A stretch of 46,417 nt of DNA from NCBI GenBank assembly GCA_944376265.1, contig CALWCD010000008.1, positions 1 to 46,417 of the forward strand. The letters run 5' to 3'. The first letter of the stretch is position 1; each line of letters starts with the position of its first letter. The stretch comes from an uncultured Clostridia bacterium. Its GTDB lineage: Bacteria > Bacillota > Clostridia > Oscillospirales > Acutalibacteraceae. This document shows, in pieces, positions 1 to 8,303 of the stretch. The notes beneath the pieces are model-generated. The model was not told the DNA's origin. It was given only the letters and a program-made list of their open reading frames with translations, and did not search any database. The translations under genes were made by a program, and so were the position numbers.

Positions 1-33
1 CACCATTATACCGCATTTTCTCTCTCAATACGA

Positions 34-102
34 GAAAAAGGCCACCAAAAGGTGACCTTTTTCGACAGGCTGAAGCCCTCCCATTGCCGGGAGGGCTTTT
101 TT
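34..102 (+). terminator. Two adjacent hairpins with T-runs (terminators of an upstream unit)
   Basis: A hairpin at about 34-62 (AAAAAGG-CCACC paired with GGTG-ACCTTTTT, one mismatch) is followed by a stronger one at 73-102 (AGCCCTCCC, loop ATTGCC, GGGAGGGCT, then six Ts). They look like intrinsic terminators of a gene left of the window. The rest of 1-285 holds no gene. A perfect 8-bp hairpin (CTTTTCTC/GAGAAAAG, about 224-245) and a weak TATACT -10 near 207 lie in the leader of the next gene. Confidence 0.6.
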
Positions 103-285
103 GCGGCTCTTTTCAGTTCTCCCTTCCCCGCCTGGAGGAAACCGGATAAAATATCCCCTGGGGATAGGTTTTTTCTCCCGGGGAACCATAGCCGTTCCAT
201 CTCTGTGTATACTAAAATTTGTTCTTTTCTCTCCTCTGAGAAAAGACGGACTTGACACATCTTTTTTCGGGAATGGGGAACCGCT

Positions 286-1863
286 ATGTGGAAACGAATT
301 CTCTGCGCGGCGCTCTGCGTTGCGCTTTGCTGTCTGTGCTCCGGCTGCAGCGGCTATAAATCTGGAAAAACCTTTACCTACCCTCTGTCTCAGAACGTCA
401 CCTCTCTGGACCCCCAGACTGCTTCCGGCAGCGGCGCGGAAATGGTGATCGACTCCCTGTTCGAGGGGCTCTGCCGCATTGACCAGGAGGGGAACGTGAT
501 CCCCGGGGCGGCGAAAAAGTGGGAAGCCAACGAGGACGACACCCAGTTCACCTTTTTCCTGCGGAGCAACGCCCAGTGGAGCGACGGCACGCCTCTCACC
601 GCCCAGGACTTTGTCTTTGGCATTACCCGGGCCCTTTCCTCCAGCACCGGCACCGCGGCAGAAGAGCTGATGATGATCCAAAACGCGGCGGCCTTTTCCC
701 GCGGGGAGGCAGACGCCTCTGCCCTGGGGGTGACGGCCCAGGACGAGCACACCCTGGTCATCCGCCTGGAAGAGAGCAACCCGGACTTTCCCGCTCTCAC
801 CGCCCAGGCACCTTACATGCCCTGCAACCAAGCCTACTTCGAGGCCTGTTCCGGCCATTACGGCCTGTCCTCTGAATATCTCATCACCAACGGGCCCTTT
901 ACCTTCGGCAGCATCTACGCCTGGCAGACCGATTCCGGAAAACGGTCCATCACTGTCACCCGCTCGGACACCTACCGGGGAGACCGAAAGGTGAAGCCTG
1001 CCAGCATCACTTTCCTCATCGACTACGACGACTCCTGGGACACGGACCCGGTGCAGGCCCTGGTGAAAGGCGAGGCGGACATTCTCCCTGTGACGGAATC
1101 CCCGGCGGCGGATGCCAAGGAGCAGGGGTGCGGCATCCTGGAGCTGGACGACGCGGTGACAGGCCTGCTGCTGAACCCCCAGTGCGAAAAGCTGGAAAAC
1201 ACCACCCTTCGGTCCCTGTTTTTCAAAACCCTGGACCGTGCTGCTTTGCTGGCCCAGCGGCTGGACACCCAGGAGGCCCCCGGCATAATGCCCGCCTGCG
1301 TCACCCTGGACGGGGAACCCTACTACGGGGAAGGGGCACAGGCCTACACCCTTCAGGACAGCGACGCCACCCAGGGGCTCTCCTCCCTGCTGTCCCAGCT
1401 GAAGCTGGAACAGGTGCCCAGCATCACGGTGATCTGCCTGGACGATCCTGACTCCGTGGCGGTGACAAACTGCTTCCTGTCTGCCTGGAATGCCTCTCTG
1501 GGAAACGCCTTTAACCTGGAGCGGCTGTCTTACAGCCAGTTCCAAAGCCGGATCGCCTCTGGGGATTACGAGGCGGCCCTGTACACCCTTCGGGCGAGAG
1601 GAACCACCCCCTACGACGTGCTGCGGGCCTTTGAAAGCACTGCCTCCCCCACCCTTCTGCAAAGCGAGGCCTACGACCAGGGGCTGCTCTCTCTGGAGTT
1701 TGACCTGGCTTCCTACCAGGAACTGGAGAACCTGCTGATGGAACAGTACGTGTTCTACCCCATTTTCCAGGACCTGACCTATTATGCCACCAACCCCAAC
1801 ACCCGGGGAATTGCCGTTTCCCCGGACCAGAGCATCGACTTCACCGACGCCCGCAAACGATGA
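286..1863 (+). CDS. ABC transporter substrate-binding lipoprotein, oligopeptide (OppA/SBP_bac_5) type
   Basis: This 525-residue protein has a lipoprotein signal: a positive MWKR start, a hydrophobic Cys-rich segment and a candidate lipid-modified Cys at residue 21 within CSGC. The mature part reads as a family 5 extracellular solute-binding protein, with an early SLDPQTASGSGAEM block, a LFEGL segment, and the motif WSDGTPLTAQDFVFGITRAL typical of peptide binders. Such proteins capture peptides at the outer membrane face and deliver them to an ABC permease. No permease or ATPase of the Opp type lies beside it, and its own terminator separates it from the next genes, so it is either an orphan binder or serves a transporter encoded elsewhere. 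The substrate is unknown. The start has a GGGGAA ribosome site just upstream. Confidence 0.85.
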   Translation: MWKRILCAALCVALCCLCSGCSGYKSGKTFTYPLSQNVTSLDPQTASGSGAEMVIDSLFEGLCRIDQEGNVIPGAAKKWEANEDDTQFTFFLRSNAQWSDGTPLTAQDFVFGITRALSSSTGTAAEELMMIQNAAAFSRGEADASALGVTAQDEHTLVIRLEESNPDFPALTAQAPYMPCNQAYFEACSGHYGLSSEYLITNGPFTFGSIYAWQTDSGKRSITVTRSDTYRGDRKVKPASITFLIDYDDSWDTDPVQALVKGEADILPVTESPAADAKEQGCGILELDDAVTGLLLNPQCEKLENTTLRSLFFKTLDRAALLAQRLDTQEAPGIMPACVTLDGEPYYGEGAQAYTLQDSDATQGLSSLLSQLKLEQVPSITVICLDDPDSVAVTNCFLSAWNASLGNAFNLERLSYSQFQSRIASGDYEAALYTLRARGTTPYDVLRAFESTASPTLLQSEAYDQGLLSLEFDLASYQELENLLMEQYVFYPIFQDLTYYATNPNTRGIAVSPDQSIDFTDARKR

Positions 1864-1867
1864 CACC

Positions 1868-1905
1868 GAAGACTGCCGTGGAACTTTCCCGGCAGTCTTT
1901 TTTTC
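1868..1905 (+). terminator. Intrinsic terminator after the binding protein
   Basis: GACTGCC and GGCAGTC form a 7-bp stem around a 12-nt loop, directly followed by a run of seven or more Ts, a few bases after the stop codon. Confidence 0.85.
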
Positions 1906-1951
1906 GGCGAAAGGCAGGCGGGAGATCCAAAAACAGCCAGGGGCTCCGCCC

Positions 1952-1980
1952 TTGACAACCCGGAAAATTTCCGCTACCCT
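1952..1980 (+). promoter_or_regulatory. Candidate sigma-A promoter of the response regulator
   Basis: TTGACA at 1952-1957 and TACCCT at 1975-1980 are separated by 17 nt and lie about 35 nt before the GTG start. The -35 is perfect and the -10 is weak, so basal strength may be modest. Confidence 0.5.
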
Positions 1981-2012
1981 GAAAGAAACTGCTCACAGGA
2001 AGGAGAGGCCTT

Positions 2013-2693
2013 GTGAAAACCATTGCAATCATCGAAGACGACCAGTCCATTGGGGACCTTTTAGAGGAAGTGCTGGAGCGGGAAGGCTACCTGGTAAAAC
2101 GGGCTTACTCCGGAACAGAAGCGCTGTACCTGCTCTCCCGGCAGCGGCCGGACCTGGTGCTTCTGGACCTGATGCTCCCTGGGCTTTCCGGGGAACAGGT
2201 GCTGGAAAAGCTTTCCGGGGTGCCGGCGATCGTGGTCAGCGCCAAAGCAGGAGTGGATGACAAAGTGCGGCTGCTTCTGGAAGGCGCCGCAGATTACCTG
2301 ACCAAGCCCTTTGAGATCCAGGAGCTGCTGGCCCGCATTCAGGTGCAGCTACGAAAAGCCCCCTCCCCCGCCGCTCCCCTATTCCAAGCGGGGGATCTCA
2401 CCCTGAACACCCTTTCCCGGGAAGTGACTGTGGGGAAAGAGCCGGTTCACCTGACAAAAACGGAATATGCCATTTTAAAGCTGCTGCTGCAGAATCCCAC
2501 TCAGGCAGTGGCAAAATCGGTCATCTTGGACCGAATTGCCCAGGACACTCCCGACTGTACCGAAAGCTCCCTGAAACAGCATGTGAGCAATCTGCGGAAA
2601 AAGCTCCGGGACGCCGGAGGCAGGGAGACCATTCAGGCAGTGTGGGGAATTGGGTTCAAGCTGGTTCTGGACGGGGAAGAAACTTCCCTCTAA
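2013..2693 (+). CDS. OmpR/PhoB-family response regulator
   Basis: A 226-residue two-domain regulator. The receiver domain (about 1-115) shows the acidic pair D9-D10, the phosphoacceptor D52 in LVLLDLMLPG, S76 and K98 in the LTKPF motif. The C-terminal part (about 125-222) is a winged-helix DNA-binding domain ending in VWGIGFKL. The start is GTG at 2013, with AGGAGAGG about 7 nt upstream. It lies just before an ABC transporter operon that ends with a histidine kinase, so it very likely pairs with that kinase. Phased direct repeats at 2715-2757, in the gap between this gene and the transporter, are a natural candidate binding site. By analogy with Bacillota systems of this layout the inducer may be an antimicrobial peptide, but that is inference. 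Confidence 0.93.
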   Translation: MKTIAIIEDDQSIGDLLEEVLEREGYLVKRAYSGTEALYLLSRQRPDLVLLDLMLPGLSGEQVLEKLSGVPAIVVSAKAGVDDKVRLLLEGAADYLTKPFEIQELLARIQVQLRKAPSPAAPLFQAGDLTLNTLSREVTVGKEPVHLTKTEYAILKLLLQNPTQAVAKSVILDRIAQDTPDCTESSLKQHVSNLRKKLRDAGGRETIQAVWGIGFKLVLDGEETSL

Positions 2694-2714
2694 GCCGGAT
2701 GAAGAACTCCGAAA

Positions 2715-2757
2715 TCTTTACCCTTTCTTTACAGTTTTCTTGACCGTTGTCTTGACC
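2715..2757 (+). promoter_or_regulatory. Four phased direct repeats, likely response-regulator binding site
   Basis: The motif TCTT(T/G)AC(C/A) occurs at 2715, 2726, 2738 and 2750, with spacings of 11, 12 and 12 nt, about one helical turn each. A TAAGAT -10 follows at 2767-2772, but there is no -35 at normal distance, as expected for a promoter that needs an activator. OmpR-type regulators commonly bind tandem half-sites spaced by about 11 bp. Confidence 0.65.
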
Positions 2758-2804
2758 TTTGTGCTGTAAGATAACTCCCAGATTCACAAGGAGGCATCGG
2801 AAAC

Positions 2805-3719
2805 ATGGAATACGTTTTGGAAACCAGGGGGCTTTGTAAGCATTACCGCCACTTTAATGCCCTGGACAGTCTGACCATGAGGGTACCCAAAGGGGCTATT
2901 TATGGATTGGTAGGAAAAAACGGGGCAGGCAAAACCACCCTCATCCGGGTGGTGTGCGGGCTTCAAGACCCCACTGCCGGTAGCTACACCCTCTACGGCA
3001 AACGCTGGGGCGAACGAGGATTGGCTCAGGCACGCAGGCGCATGGGCGCCGTAGTGGAGACTCCTTCCCTCTACCCGGACATGACTGCGGTGGACAACCT
3101 GAAAATGCAGTGCCGGGTGCTGGGCCTTCCCGATAACAAGGAAATCCCGGACCTGCTGAAGCTGGTGGGGCTGGAAAACACCGGGAAGAAAAAAGCAAGA
3201 AACTTCTCTCTGGGCATGAAACAGCGGCTGGGCATTGCCGTGGCACTGTGCGGAGACCCGGACTTTTTGGTGCTGGACGAACCGGTCAACGGCCTGGACC
3301 CCCAAGGCATTGTGGAGATACGGGAGCTGATTTTGAAGCTGAATCGGGAACGGCAGATTACCGTGCTCATTTCCAGCCACATTCTGGATGAGCTCTCCAA
3401 ACTGGCCACCCACTACGGTTTTATTGACGGAGGCCGCATGGTGCGGGAGGTGAGCGCTCAGGAACTGGATGCCGCCTGCCGGAAGTGCGTGCGGGCCCAG
3501 GTGACCAACATCCAGGCCCTGGTGTGGGTGCTGGACCGGCTGAACAGGGAATACAGCGTGGTGGACGACAAATGGGTGGACATCTACGGCGCGGTGAACA
3601 TTTCGGAACTGGTGGGAGAGCTGGACAAAGAACAGTGCCAGCTTCTCTCTCTGAAAGAGCGGGACGAGTCGCTGGAGAGCTACTACATCAACCTGGTGGG
3701 AGGGGAACGCGATGGGTAA
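2805..3719 (+). CDS. ABC transporter ATP-binding protein (BcrA/NisF-like)
   Basis: A 304-residue ATPase. The Walker A motif GKNGAGKT lies at residues 37-44, the signature is FSLGMKQRLGIA, and the Walker B motif is FLVLDEPVNGLDP, followed by a switch histidine in ISSHILDEL. A C-terminal extension of about 85 residues is typical of drug- and lantibiotic-export ATPases. It energises the two membrane proteins encoded next. Its stop overlaps the start of the first permease by 8 bp. AGGAGG lies upstream of the ATG. A role in self-protection or resistance to peptide antibiotics (bacitracin or lantibiotic type) is inferred from the family and from the adjoining two-component genes. The actual substrate cannot be read from sequence. 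Confidence 0.9.
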   Translation: MEYVLETRGLCKHYRHFNALDSLTMRVPKGAIYGLVGKNGAGKTTLIRVVCGLQDPTAGSYTLYGKRWGERGLAQARRRMGAVVETPSLYPDMTAVDNLKMQCRVLGLPDNKEIPDLLKLVGLENTGKKKARNFSLGMKQRLGIAVALCGDPDFLVLDEPVNGLDPQGIVEIRELILKLNRERQITVLISSHILDELSKLATHYGFIDGGRMVREVSAQELDAACRKCVRAQVTNIQALVWVLDRLNREYSVVDDKWVDIYGAVNISELVGELDKEQCQLLSLKERDESLESYYINLVGGERDG

Positions 3720-4554
3720 TCTTCTTTCCGCCAACTTTTACCGGCTGCTGCGAAGCAGGGTGTTCTACGCGGGACTTCTGGGCGCCGTGGGGGTGGAAAC
3801 CTACTCCCTGCTCTCCAAATGCCGGGGCATCCGAAACTGGGACAGCGGCCTGGAGGAGGCCTTTTTCTTCTATCCCATGCTGGTCGTTCTAGCCATGCCC
3901 GCGTTCTGCGGCATCTTTTTGGGGGCGGAGTACGCCGACGGCACCCTGCGCAGCAAACTGGCGGCAGGAATCCCCCGGTGGAAGGTCTACACCGCCAACC
4001 TGATGCTGGCCGCTGTGGTTTCCCTGGCTTTTTCCGCCGCAGCTATCCTTCCAGGGCTGGCTCTGGGGATTCCTCTTGTGGGAGGCTTCCACTTGAGCGC
4101 CCAAGCCTTGGCCGCCTATCTTGTCTGCTCCTGCGCGGTGGGGGTGGCGGCCGCCTCTGTTTCCACCATGCTGGCCATGCTGGTCCCCAACCGGGCGGTG
4201 GGTTTGGTGGTGAGCATTCTGCTGGCCCTTGCCCTTTTGTTTGTGGGACAGAGTCTGATGGCTGCCCTGCTGGAACCGGAACTGGTGCAGGAATCCACCC
4301 AGATCGTGGAAAACGGACAAGTGGCTTACCTCACCAAGTACGGCGCACCCATGGTGCCAAATCCCAACTATCTTCAGGGAGTTTCCCGGGCGCTGTGCAC
4401 CTTCTTCCTGTACTTTCTGCCCACCAGCCAGTGTTTCACAGTGGCGTTCACCACCCTGGACTTTCCCTGGCTGCTGCTGACCTTGGCCGCTCTGTTCACC
4501 GCCCTGACCACTGGGGCAGGACTGGGCTTGTTCGTCCGCAAGGACGTGAGATGA
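3712..4554 (+). CDS. ABC transporter permease, first subunit (lantibiotic-protection type)
   Basis: A 280-residue integral membrane protein with about six hydrophobic segments. The order is an N-terminal cytoplasmic LLSANFYRLLRSRVFY stretch, a FCGIFLGAEYADGTLRSKL loop, then repeated membrane spans. That layout fits ABC-2 type permeases of the NisE/NisG or BcrB group. It starts inside the last codons of the ATPase gene and is followed after 13 nt by a paralogue, so all three are one translation-coupled unit. It is clearly related to the next gene, which shares the FCGxFxGA and LVPNR or LFPNRxVG blocks, so the pair likely forms a heterodimeric channel. Confidence 0.85.
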   Translation: MGNLLSANFYRLLRSRVFYAGLLGAVGVETYSLLSKCRGIRNWDSGLEEAFFFYPMLVVLAMPAFCGIFLGAEYADGTLRSKLAAGIPRWKVYTANLMLAAVVSLAFSAAAILPGLALGIPLVGGFHLSAQALAAYLVCSCAVGVAAASVSTMLAMLVPNRAVGLVVSILLALALLFVGQSLMAALLEPELVQESTQIVENGQVAYLTKYGAPMVPNPNYLQGVSRALCTFFLYFLPTSQCFTVAFTTLDFPWLLLTLAALFTALTTGAGLGLFVRKDVR

Positions 4555-4567
4555 GGAGGTGCGCGCA

Positions 4568-5413
4568 ATGAGATCCTTACTTTCGGCGGACCTGTACCGG
4601 CTGGTCCGCAGCAAATCTCTGTATGTGGGAATGGTCTGCCTAGCCTTGATGGAGGTATGGCTGATGAAGAACTCCGCCCAAGGGAGCAGAGTTGTAGAGG
4701 GCATGGAATACCAGAACTTTTTCTCCTTCACCATGTTTGTGCCCTTTGGGACTGCCGCGTTCTGCGGGCTGTTTTTTGGGGCGGACCTTTCCCACAAAAC
4801 CATTCGCAACAAGCTGATCTGCGGCCACACAAAAGGGCAGATCTACCTGTCCCACACGCTGGTGACAGCCCTTGCCACCGTGTGTTTCTGTGCCGCTCCC
4901 ATGGGCGCCGGGGCGGGATATGGCCTGCTAAACGGGCGCATATTCACCCTGAGCAGCGAAGCCCTGCTGGGGTACATTCTCTGCTCTCTGGCGTCGTCGA
5001 TTGCCGCCGGGGCATTGGCGGTGCTGGTGGCCGCCCTGTTCCCCAACCGGTCCGTGGGCATCCTGGTCAGCCTGCTGGCGGCGTTCGTCCTGTTCTGCGG
5101 CGCTCAGATCCTGTGCAATTCCTTGAGTCAGCCGGAAACCATTCCCCAGTTCACCCAGCAGACCCTGGGGGAAAATGTCACCATCTACGTCCCGGACCCG
5201 AACCTGCCTCAAGTCCCCAATCCGGATTACGCCACGGGAGCCTTCCGAATCATCCTGGAATTCCTCTGGAAGTTCCTCCCCGCCTGCCAAGCCACCCAGC
5301 TCACCATGGCGACGGTGGAGTCCTTCGGCCCGCTGCTGCTTTTCAGTGTGCTGTTTTTCGCCCTGGTCACCCTCATCGGACTTTCGCTGTTCTGCCAAAA
5401 AAACATTCAATAG
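4568..5413 (+). CDS. ABC transporter permease, second subunit (paralogue of the first)
   Basis: A 281-residue protein with about six membrane segments and the same block order as the preceding permease: LLSADLYRLVRSKSLY, AAFCGLFFGADLSHKTIRNKL and ALFPNRSVGILVS. Together they are expected to form the membrane part of the exporter. I place the start at ATG 4568, because AGGAGG at 4554-4559 sits 8 nt before it. The in-frame GTG at 4559 overlaps that ribosome site and is an unlikely start. The kinase gene begins 10 nt after its stop. Confidence 0.85.
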   Translation: MRSLLSADLYRLVRSKSLYVGMVCLALMEVWLMKNSAQGSRVVEGMEYQNFFSFTMFVPFGTAAFCGLFFGADLSHKTIRNKLICGHTKGQIYLSHTLVTALATVCFCAAPMGAGAGYGLLNGRIFTLSSEALLGYILCSLASSIAAGALAVLVAALFPNRSVGILVSLLAAFVLFCGAQILCNSLSQPETIPQFTQQTLGENVTIYVPDPNLPQVPNPDYATGAFRIILEFLWKFLPACQATQLTMATVESFGPLLLFSVLFFALVTLIGLSLFCQKNIQ

Positions 5414-5423
5414 GAGTGTCTCT

Positions 5424-6329
5424 ATGACCGCCGTTCTTTGGACCATTCTTCTGCTGCTGACTCTGGCCGTGGCCCTGCTGGGGGTCAAGGTGTACCTGCT
5501 GCACAAAGGCGCCCGCCAGCTGCGGGATGGTCTGGAAGAACGGCTTTCGGAGGACACCAACACCCTGCTCTCCCTTTCCACCAGAGACCGGGAGATGCGG
5601 AAGCTGGCCTCCGCCCTCAACCGGGAACTGCGGCAGCTGCGCCAGGACCGGCTGCGGTACCAGCAGGGGGACCGGGAGCTGAAGGAAGGGGTGGCCAATA
5701 TATCCCACGACCTGCGCACGCCTCTTACAGCCATCTGCGGGTATGTGGAACTGCTGAAAGGCCAGCCCTTGGCCCCGGACATCCTCCGGTACCTGGGGCA
5801 GATCGAAAACAGGACCCAAGCCATGAAACGGCTGACGGAGGAGTTGTTCCGGTACTCGGTGGCGGCCTCCTCCCAACAGCTGGAGCTCCGGCAGGTGGAC
5901 CTGGGCCGGGCCCTGGAGGAGTCTCTGCTCTCCTTTTACGGCACCTTTGAAAGCCGCCGCATCACTCCGGAGGTGACCCTTCCCCCAGCCAAGGTGGAAC
6001 GGCTTCTGGACCCAGGAGCATTGAACCGGGTGCTGGGGAACATTCTGGGAAACGCCCTGAAGTACAGCGCCGGGGACTTGACCGTCACCCTGGACGAAAA
6101 CGGGACCATGGCCTTTTCCAATCTGGCTCCCGGTCTGGACCAGGTGGCGGCAGGAAGACTCTTTGACAGGTTCTACACCGTGGAGGCCGCGCGAAATTCC
6201 ACGGGTCTGGGACTTTCCATCGCCAAACTGCTGACGGAACAAATGGGTGGAACCATCGCCGCAGCCTACCACAAAGGCCGGCTGACAGTAACCCTCTCCT
6301 TTCCGGCAGGCTCCAGCATTTCCCCCTGA
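5424..6329 (+). CDS. Sensor histidine kinase, small, without extracellular domain
   Basis: A 301-residue kinase with one N-terminal membrane segment (about residues 5-27), a short cytoplasmic coiled stretch and a HisKA domain with the phosphoacceptor H95 in SHDLRTPLTAI. An ATPase domain follows with the N-box NILGNALKYS, an F-box FDRFY and a glycine box STGLGLSIAK. The usual D-x-G-x-G box is not evident: the region reads AFSNLAPGLD. Having almost nothing outside the membrane, it probably senses through the transporter or within the membrane. The start ATG 5424 has AGGAG upstream. An open frame continues upstream to 5175 but overlaps the permease and is not coding. Its partner is the regulator at 2013-2693. 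Confidence 0.9.
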   Translation: MTAVLWTILLLLTLAVALLGVKVYLLHKGARQLRDGLEERLSEDTNTLLSLSTRDREMRKLASALNRELRQLRQDRLRYQQGDRELKEGVANISHDLRTPLTAICGYVELLKGQPLAPDILRYLGQIENRTQAMKRLTEELFRYSVAASSQQLELRQVDLGRALEESLLSFYGTFESRRITPEVTLPPAKVERLLDPGALNRVLGNILGNALKYSAGDLTVTLDENGTMAFSNLAPGLDQVAAGRLFDRFYTVEAARNSTGLGLSIAKLLTEQMGGTIAAAYHKGRLTVTLSFPAGSSISP

Positions 6330-6337
6330 CCACAGCA

Positions 6338-6374
6338 AAGGACCGCCCTCCCTACCAGGGGAAAGGCGGTCCTT
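6338..6374. terminator. Hairpin between convergent kinase and ammonium transporter genes
   Basis: AAGGACCGCC and GGCGGTCCTT form a 10-bp perfect stem around a loop of about 16 nt, between the two convergent stop codons. The T-tracts are short, so it is a modest terminator that may serve both strands. Confidence 0.6.
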
Positions 6375-6411
6375 CTGTCAGGAAGGGGAAACGTTTGGGA
6401 AGAACCGGGGG

Positions 6412-8124
6412 TTATTCCACATCCTGGAGGGCGTCGTAGCCCTCCTCGCCGGTGCGGACCTTGACCACGTTCTCCACGTCGTAGACGAAGATCTTGCCGT
6501 CACCGATGTGGCCGGTGTAAAGCACCTTCTTGGCGGTCTCAATCACCGTGCGGACAGGCACCTTGCTCACCACCACGTCCACCTGGACTTTGGGCAGCAG
6601 GGTGGCTTCCACCTGGACGCCCCGGTAATACTCCGGCTTGCCCTTCTGGAGGCCGCAGCCCAGCACGTGGGACACGGTCATGCCGGTGATGCCGATGTCC
6701 ATCATAGCCTTCTTCAGCGCCTCAAACCGGGACTCCTTGCAGAGGATTTCCACCTTGGTGAACTTGGGAGATTCGCCGGAGAACACGGGCTGTTTTTTCA
6801 CCGGCACGGCTTCGGCGGCAGGGACGGTGCCGGTCACCATAACGGGCTCCTCCTGGTCCAGAGCGGCGGTGTCCGGCAGCATGGCGTACCCGGCGTAAGC
6901 GGTGAGCAGTCCGTGCTCGGAAATGTCCAGGCCCACCAGTTCGTCCTCAGGATCCGCCCGAAGTCCCATGGTGTGCTTGATGATCTGGAACACCAGGGTG
7001 ATGACCACCGCCACGTAGGCCGCCACGGAAACCACCCCCAGCAGCTGGATTCCCAAAAGCCCCAAGCCGCCTCCGTAGAACAGGCCGGGCTGGGTGGAGG
7101 TGCCTGTGGCGAACAGGCCGGTCAAGATAGTGCCCAAGGCCCCGCAGACGCAGTGGACGGAAATGGCCCCCACCGGGTCGTCGATCTTGGCCACCTTGTC
7201 GAAGAACTCAATAGAGAGCACCATCACCAGGCCGCAGATCAGGCCGATGAAGAAGGCGCCCACCGGGGAAACCGCGTCGCACCCGGCGGTGATGCCCACC
7301 AGGCCAGCCAGGGCGGCGTTGTACACCATGGAGACGTCAGGCTTTTTGTACCGCGCCCAGGTAAACACCAGGGCGGCGCAGCAGGCCACAGCGGCGGACA
7401 GGTTGGTGTTGAAGAATACCAGTCCGGCCCGCTCAATCAGCTGGTCGGAATCCATGCCCACCGTGGAGGCGCCGTTGAAGCCAAACCAGCAGAACCAGAG
7501 AATGAACACCCCCAAAGCGGCGGCGGTCAGGTTGTGGCCCAGAATGGCCCGGGGCTTGCCGTCCTTGTCATACTTGCCGATGCGGGGCCCCAGGATCTTG
7601 GCGCCAATCAGGGCACAGACGCCTCCCACCATGTGCACCGCCGTGGAACCTGCAAAGTCGTGGAAGCCCAGCTGGGCAAGCCAGCCGCCGCCCCAGATCC
7701 AGTGGCCGGACACGGGGTAGATAATCAGGGAGATGGCCGCGGAGTAAACGCAGTAGGCGCTGAATTTGGTGCGCTCCGCCATGGCACCGGAAACAATGGT
7801 GGCGGAGGTGGCACAGAACACCGTCTGGAACACCGCGTAAGCCCACAGGGGAACTCCTGGAGGAAGGATGTGGCTGTAATCCCCCAGGATCAGGGGGGCG
7901 ATGGTACCGAACAGAGCGGTGCCGCTGCCGAACATAATCCCGAAGCCCACCAGCCAGAAGGCTGGGGTGCCGATGCAGAAATCCATCAGGTTTTTCATCA
8001 GGATGTTGCCTGTGTTCTTGGCCCGGGTAAAGCCTGCCTCGCACATGGAGAAGCCCGCCTGCATAAAGAACACCAGGGCGGCACCCACCAGGACCCAAAT
8101 CGTGTTGACTGCGCTGAATTCCAT
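6412..8124 (-). CDS. amt: Ammonium transporter fused to a PII signal domain
   Basis: A 570-residue fusion. Residues about 1-430 are an Amt/AmtB ammonium channel with many membrane spans and the motif DFAGSTAVHMVGG. A linker of about 40 residues leads to a C-terminal PII (GlnB/GlnK) domain of about 115 residues, with the T-loop region QKGKPEYYRG, LLPKVQVDVVV and the B-loop GHIGDGKIFV. In the T-loop the tyrosine that is uridylylated in enteric PII proteins is replaced (GVQV where GAEY is usual), while the earlier YYRG tyrosine remains. A fused PII would gate its own channel. I prefer ATG 8124, since the protein then begins directly at the first membrane segment. The open frame extends to 8229, but that part contains the leader hairpin. 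Confidence 0.88.
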   Translation of the reverse strand: MEFSAVNTIWVLVGAALVFFMQAGFSMCEAGFTRAKNTGNILMKNLMDFCIGTPAFWLVGFGIMFGSGTALFGTIAPLILGDYSHILPPGVPLWAYAVFQTVFCATSATIVSGAMAERTKFSAYCVYSAAISLIIYPVSGHWIWGGGWLAQLGFHDFAGSTAVHMVGGVCALIGAKILGPRIGKYDKDGKPRAILGHNLTAAALGVFILWFCWFGFNGASTVGMDSDQLIERAGLVFFNTNLSAAVACCAALVFTWARYKKPDVSMVYNAALAGLVGITAGCDAVSPVGAFFIGLICGLVMVLSIEFFDKVAKIDDPVGAISVHCVCGALGTILTGLFATGTSTQPGLFYGGGLGLLGIQLLGVVSVAAYVAVVITLVFQIIKHTMGLRADPEDELVGLDISEHGLLTAYAGYAMLPDTAALDQEEPVMVTGTVPAAEAVPVKKQPVFSGESPKFTKVEILCKESRFEALKKAMMDIGITGMTVSHVLGCGLQKGKPEYYRGVQVEATLLPKVQVDVVVSKVPVRTVIETAKKVLYTGHIGDGKIFVYDVENVVKVRTGEEGYDALQDVE

Positions 8125-8199
8125 GAGAAACCACTTCTTTTCTTGAGAGATATCTATGTGAAGCGGCATTGCCGCTGATCGCCCCGGGAAAGCAAAAAA

Positions 8200-8297
8200 G
8201 CGCCTTGAAAGGTACTGATGACCTTTCAAGGCGCCTTTGCCCCGTTCTATTCCGGCAGAAAAACATTCCTTGCGGGAAAGCAGCTTCGCTTTCCACA
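8200..8297 (-). promoter_or_regulatory. Leader with terminator hairpin before the Amt-PII gene (attenuator candidate)
   Basis: On the minus strand the transcript should begin near 8297. It first forms a 7-bp hairpin (GGAAAGC, hexaloop GAAGCT, GCTTTCC; about 8273-8292). About 35 nt later comes a perfect 14-bp hairpin (8200-8213 with 8221-8234, 7-nt loop) directly followed by TTTTTT. That is an intrinsic terminator inside the 5' leader, about 75 nt before the start codon. Control by transcription attenuation is the natural reading. The signal (nitrogen status, or an RNA-binding antiterminator) is unknown. Confidence 0.65.
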
Positions 8298-8303
8298 GTG
8301 GGC

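Noticed and set aside
25-1866. Long minus-strand frame opposite the binding-protein gene
   Set aside because: It is antisense to a gene with clear signal peptide and family motifs. Its own text is low-complexity and has no recognisable domain; long antisense frames are expected in GC-rich DNA.
5175-5423. N-terminal extension of the histidine kinase frame
   Set aside because: It overlaps the permease gene in another frame, is Ser/Pro/Arg-rich, and the ATG at 5424 has its own ribosome site.
8200-8297. ANTAR-type paired hexaloop site before the Amt-PII gene
   Set aside because: The first hairpin has a 6-nt loop, but begins with G, and the terminator hairpin has a 7-nt loop. The AxxGxx consensus is not met, so I keep only the general attenuator reading.
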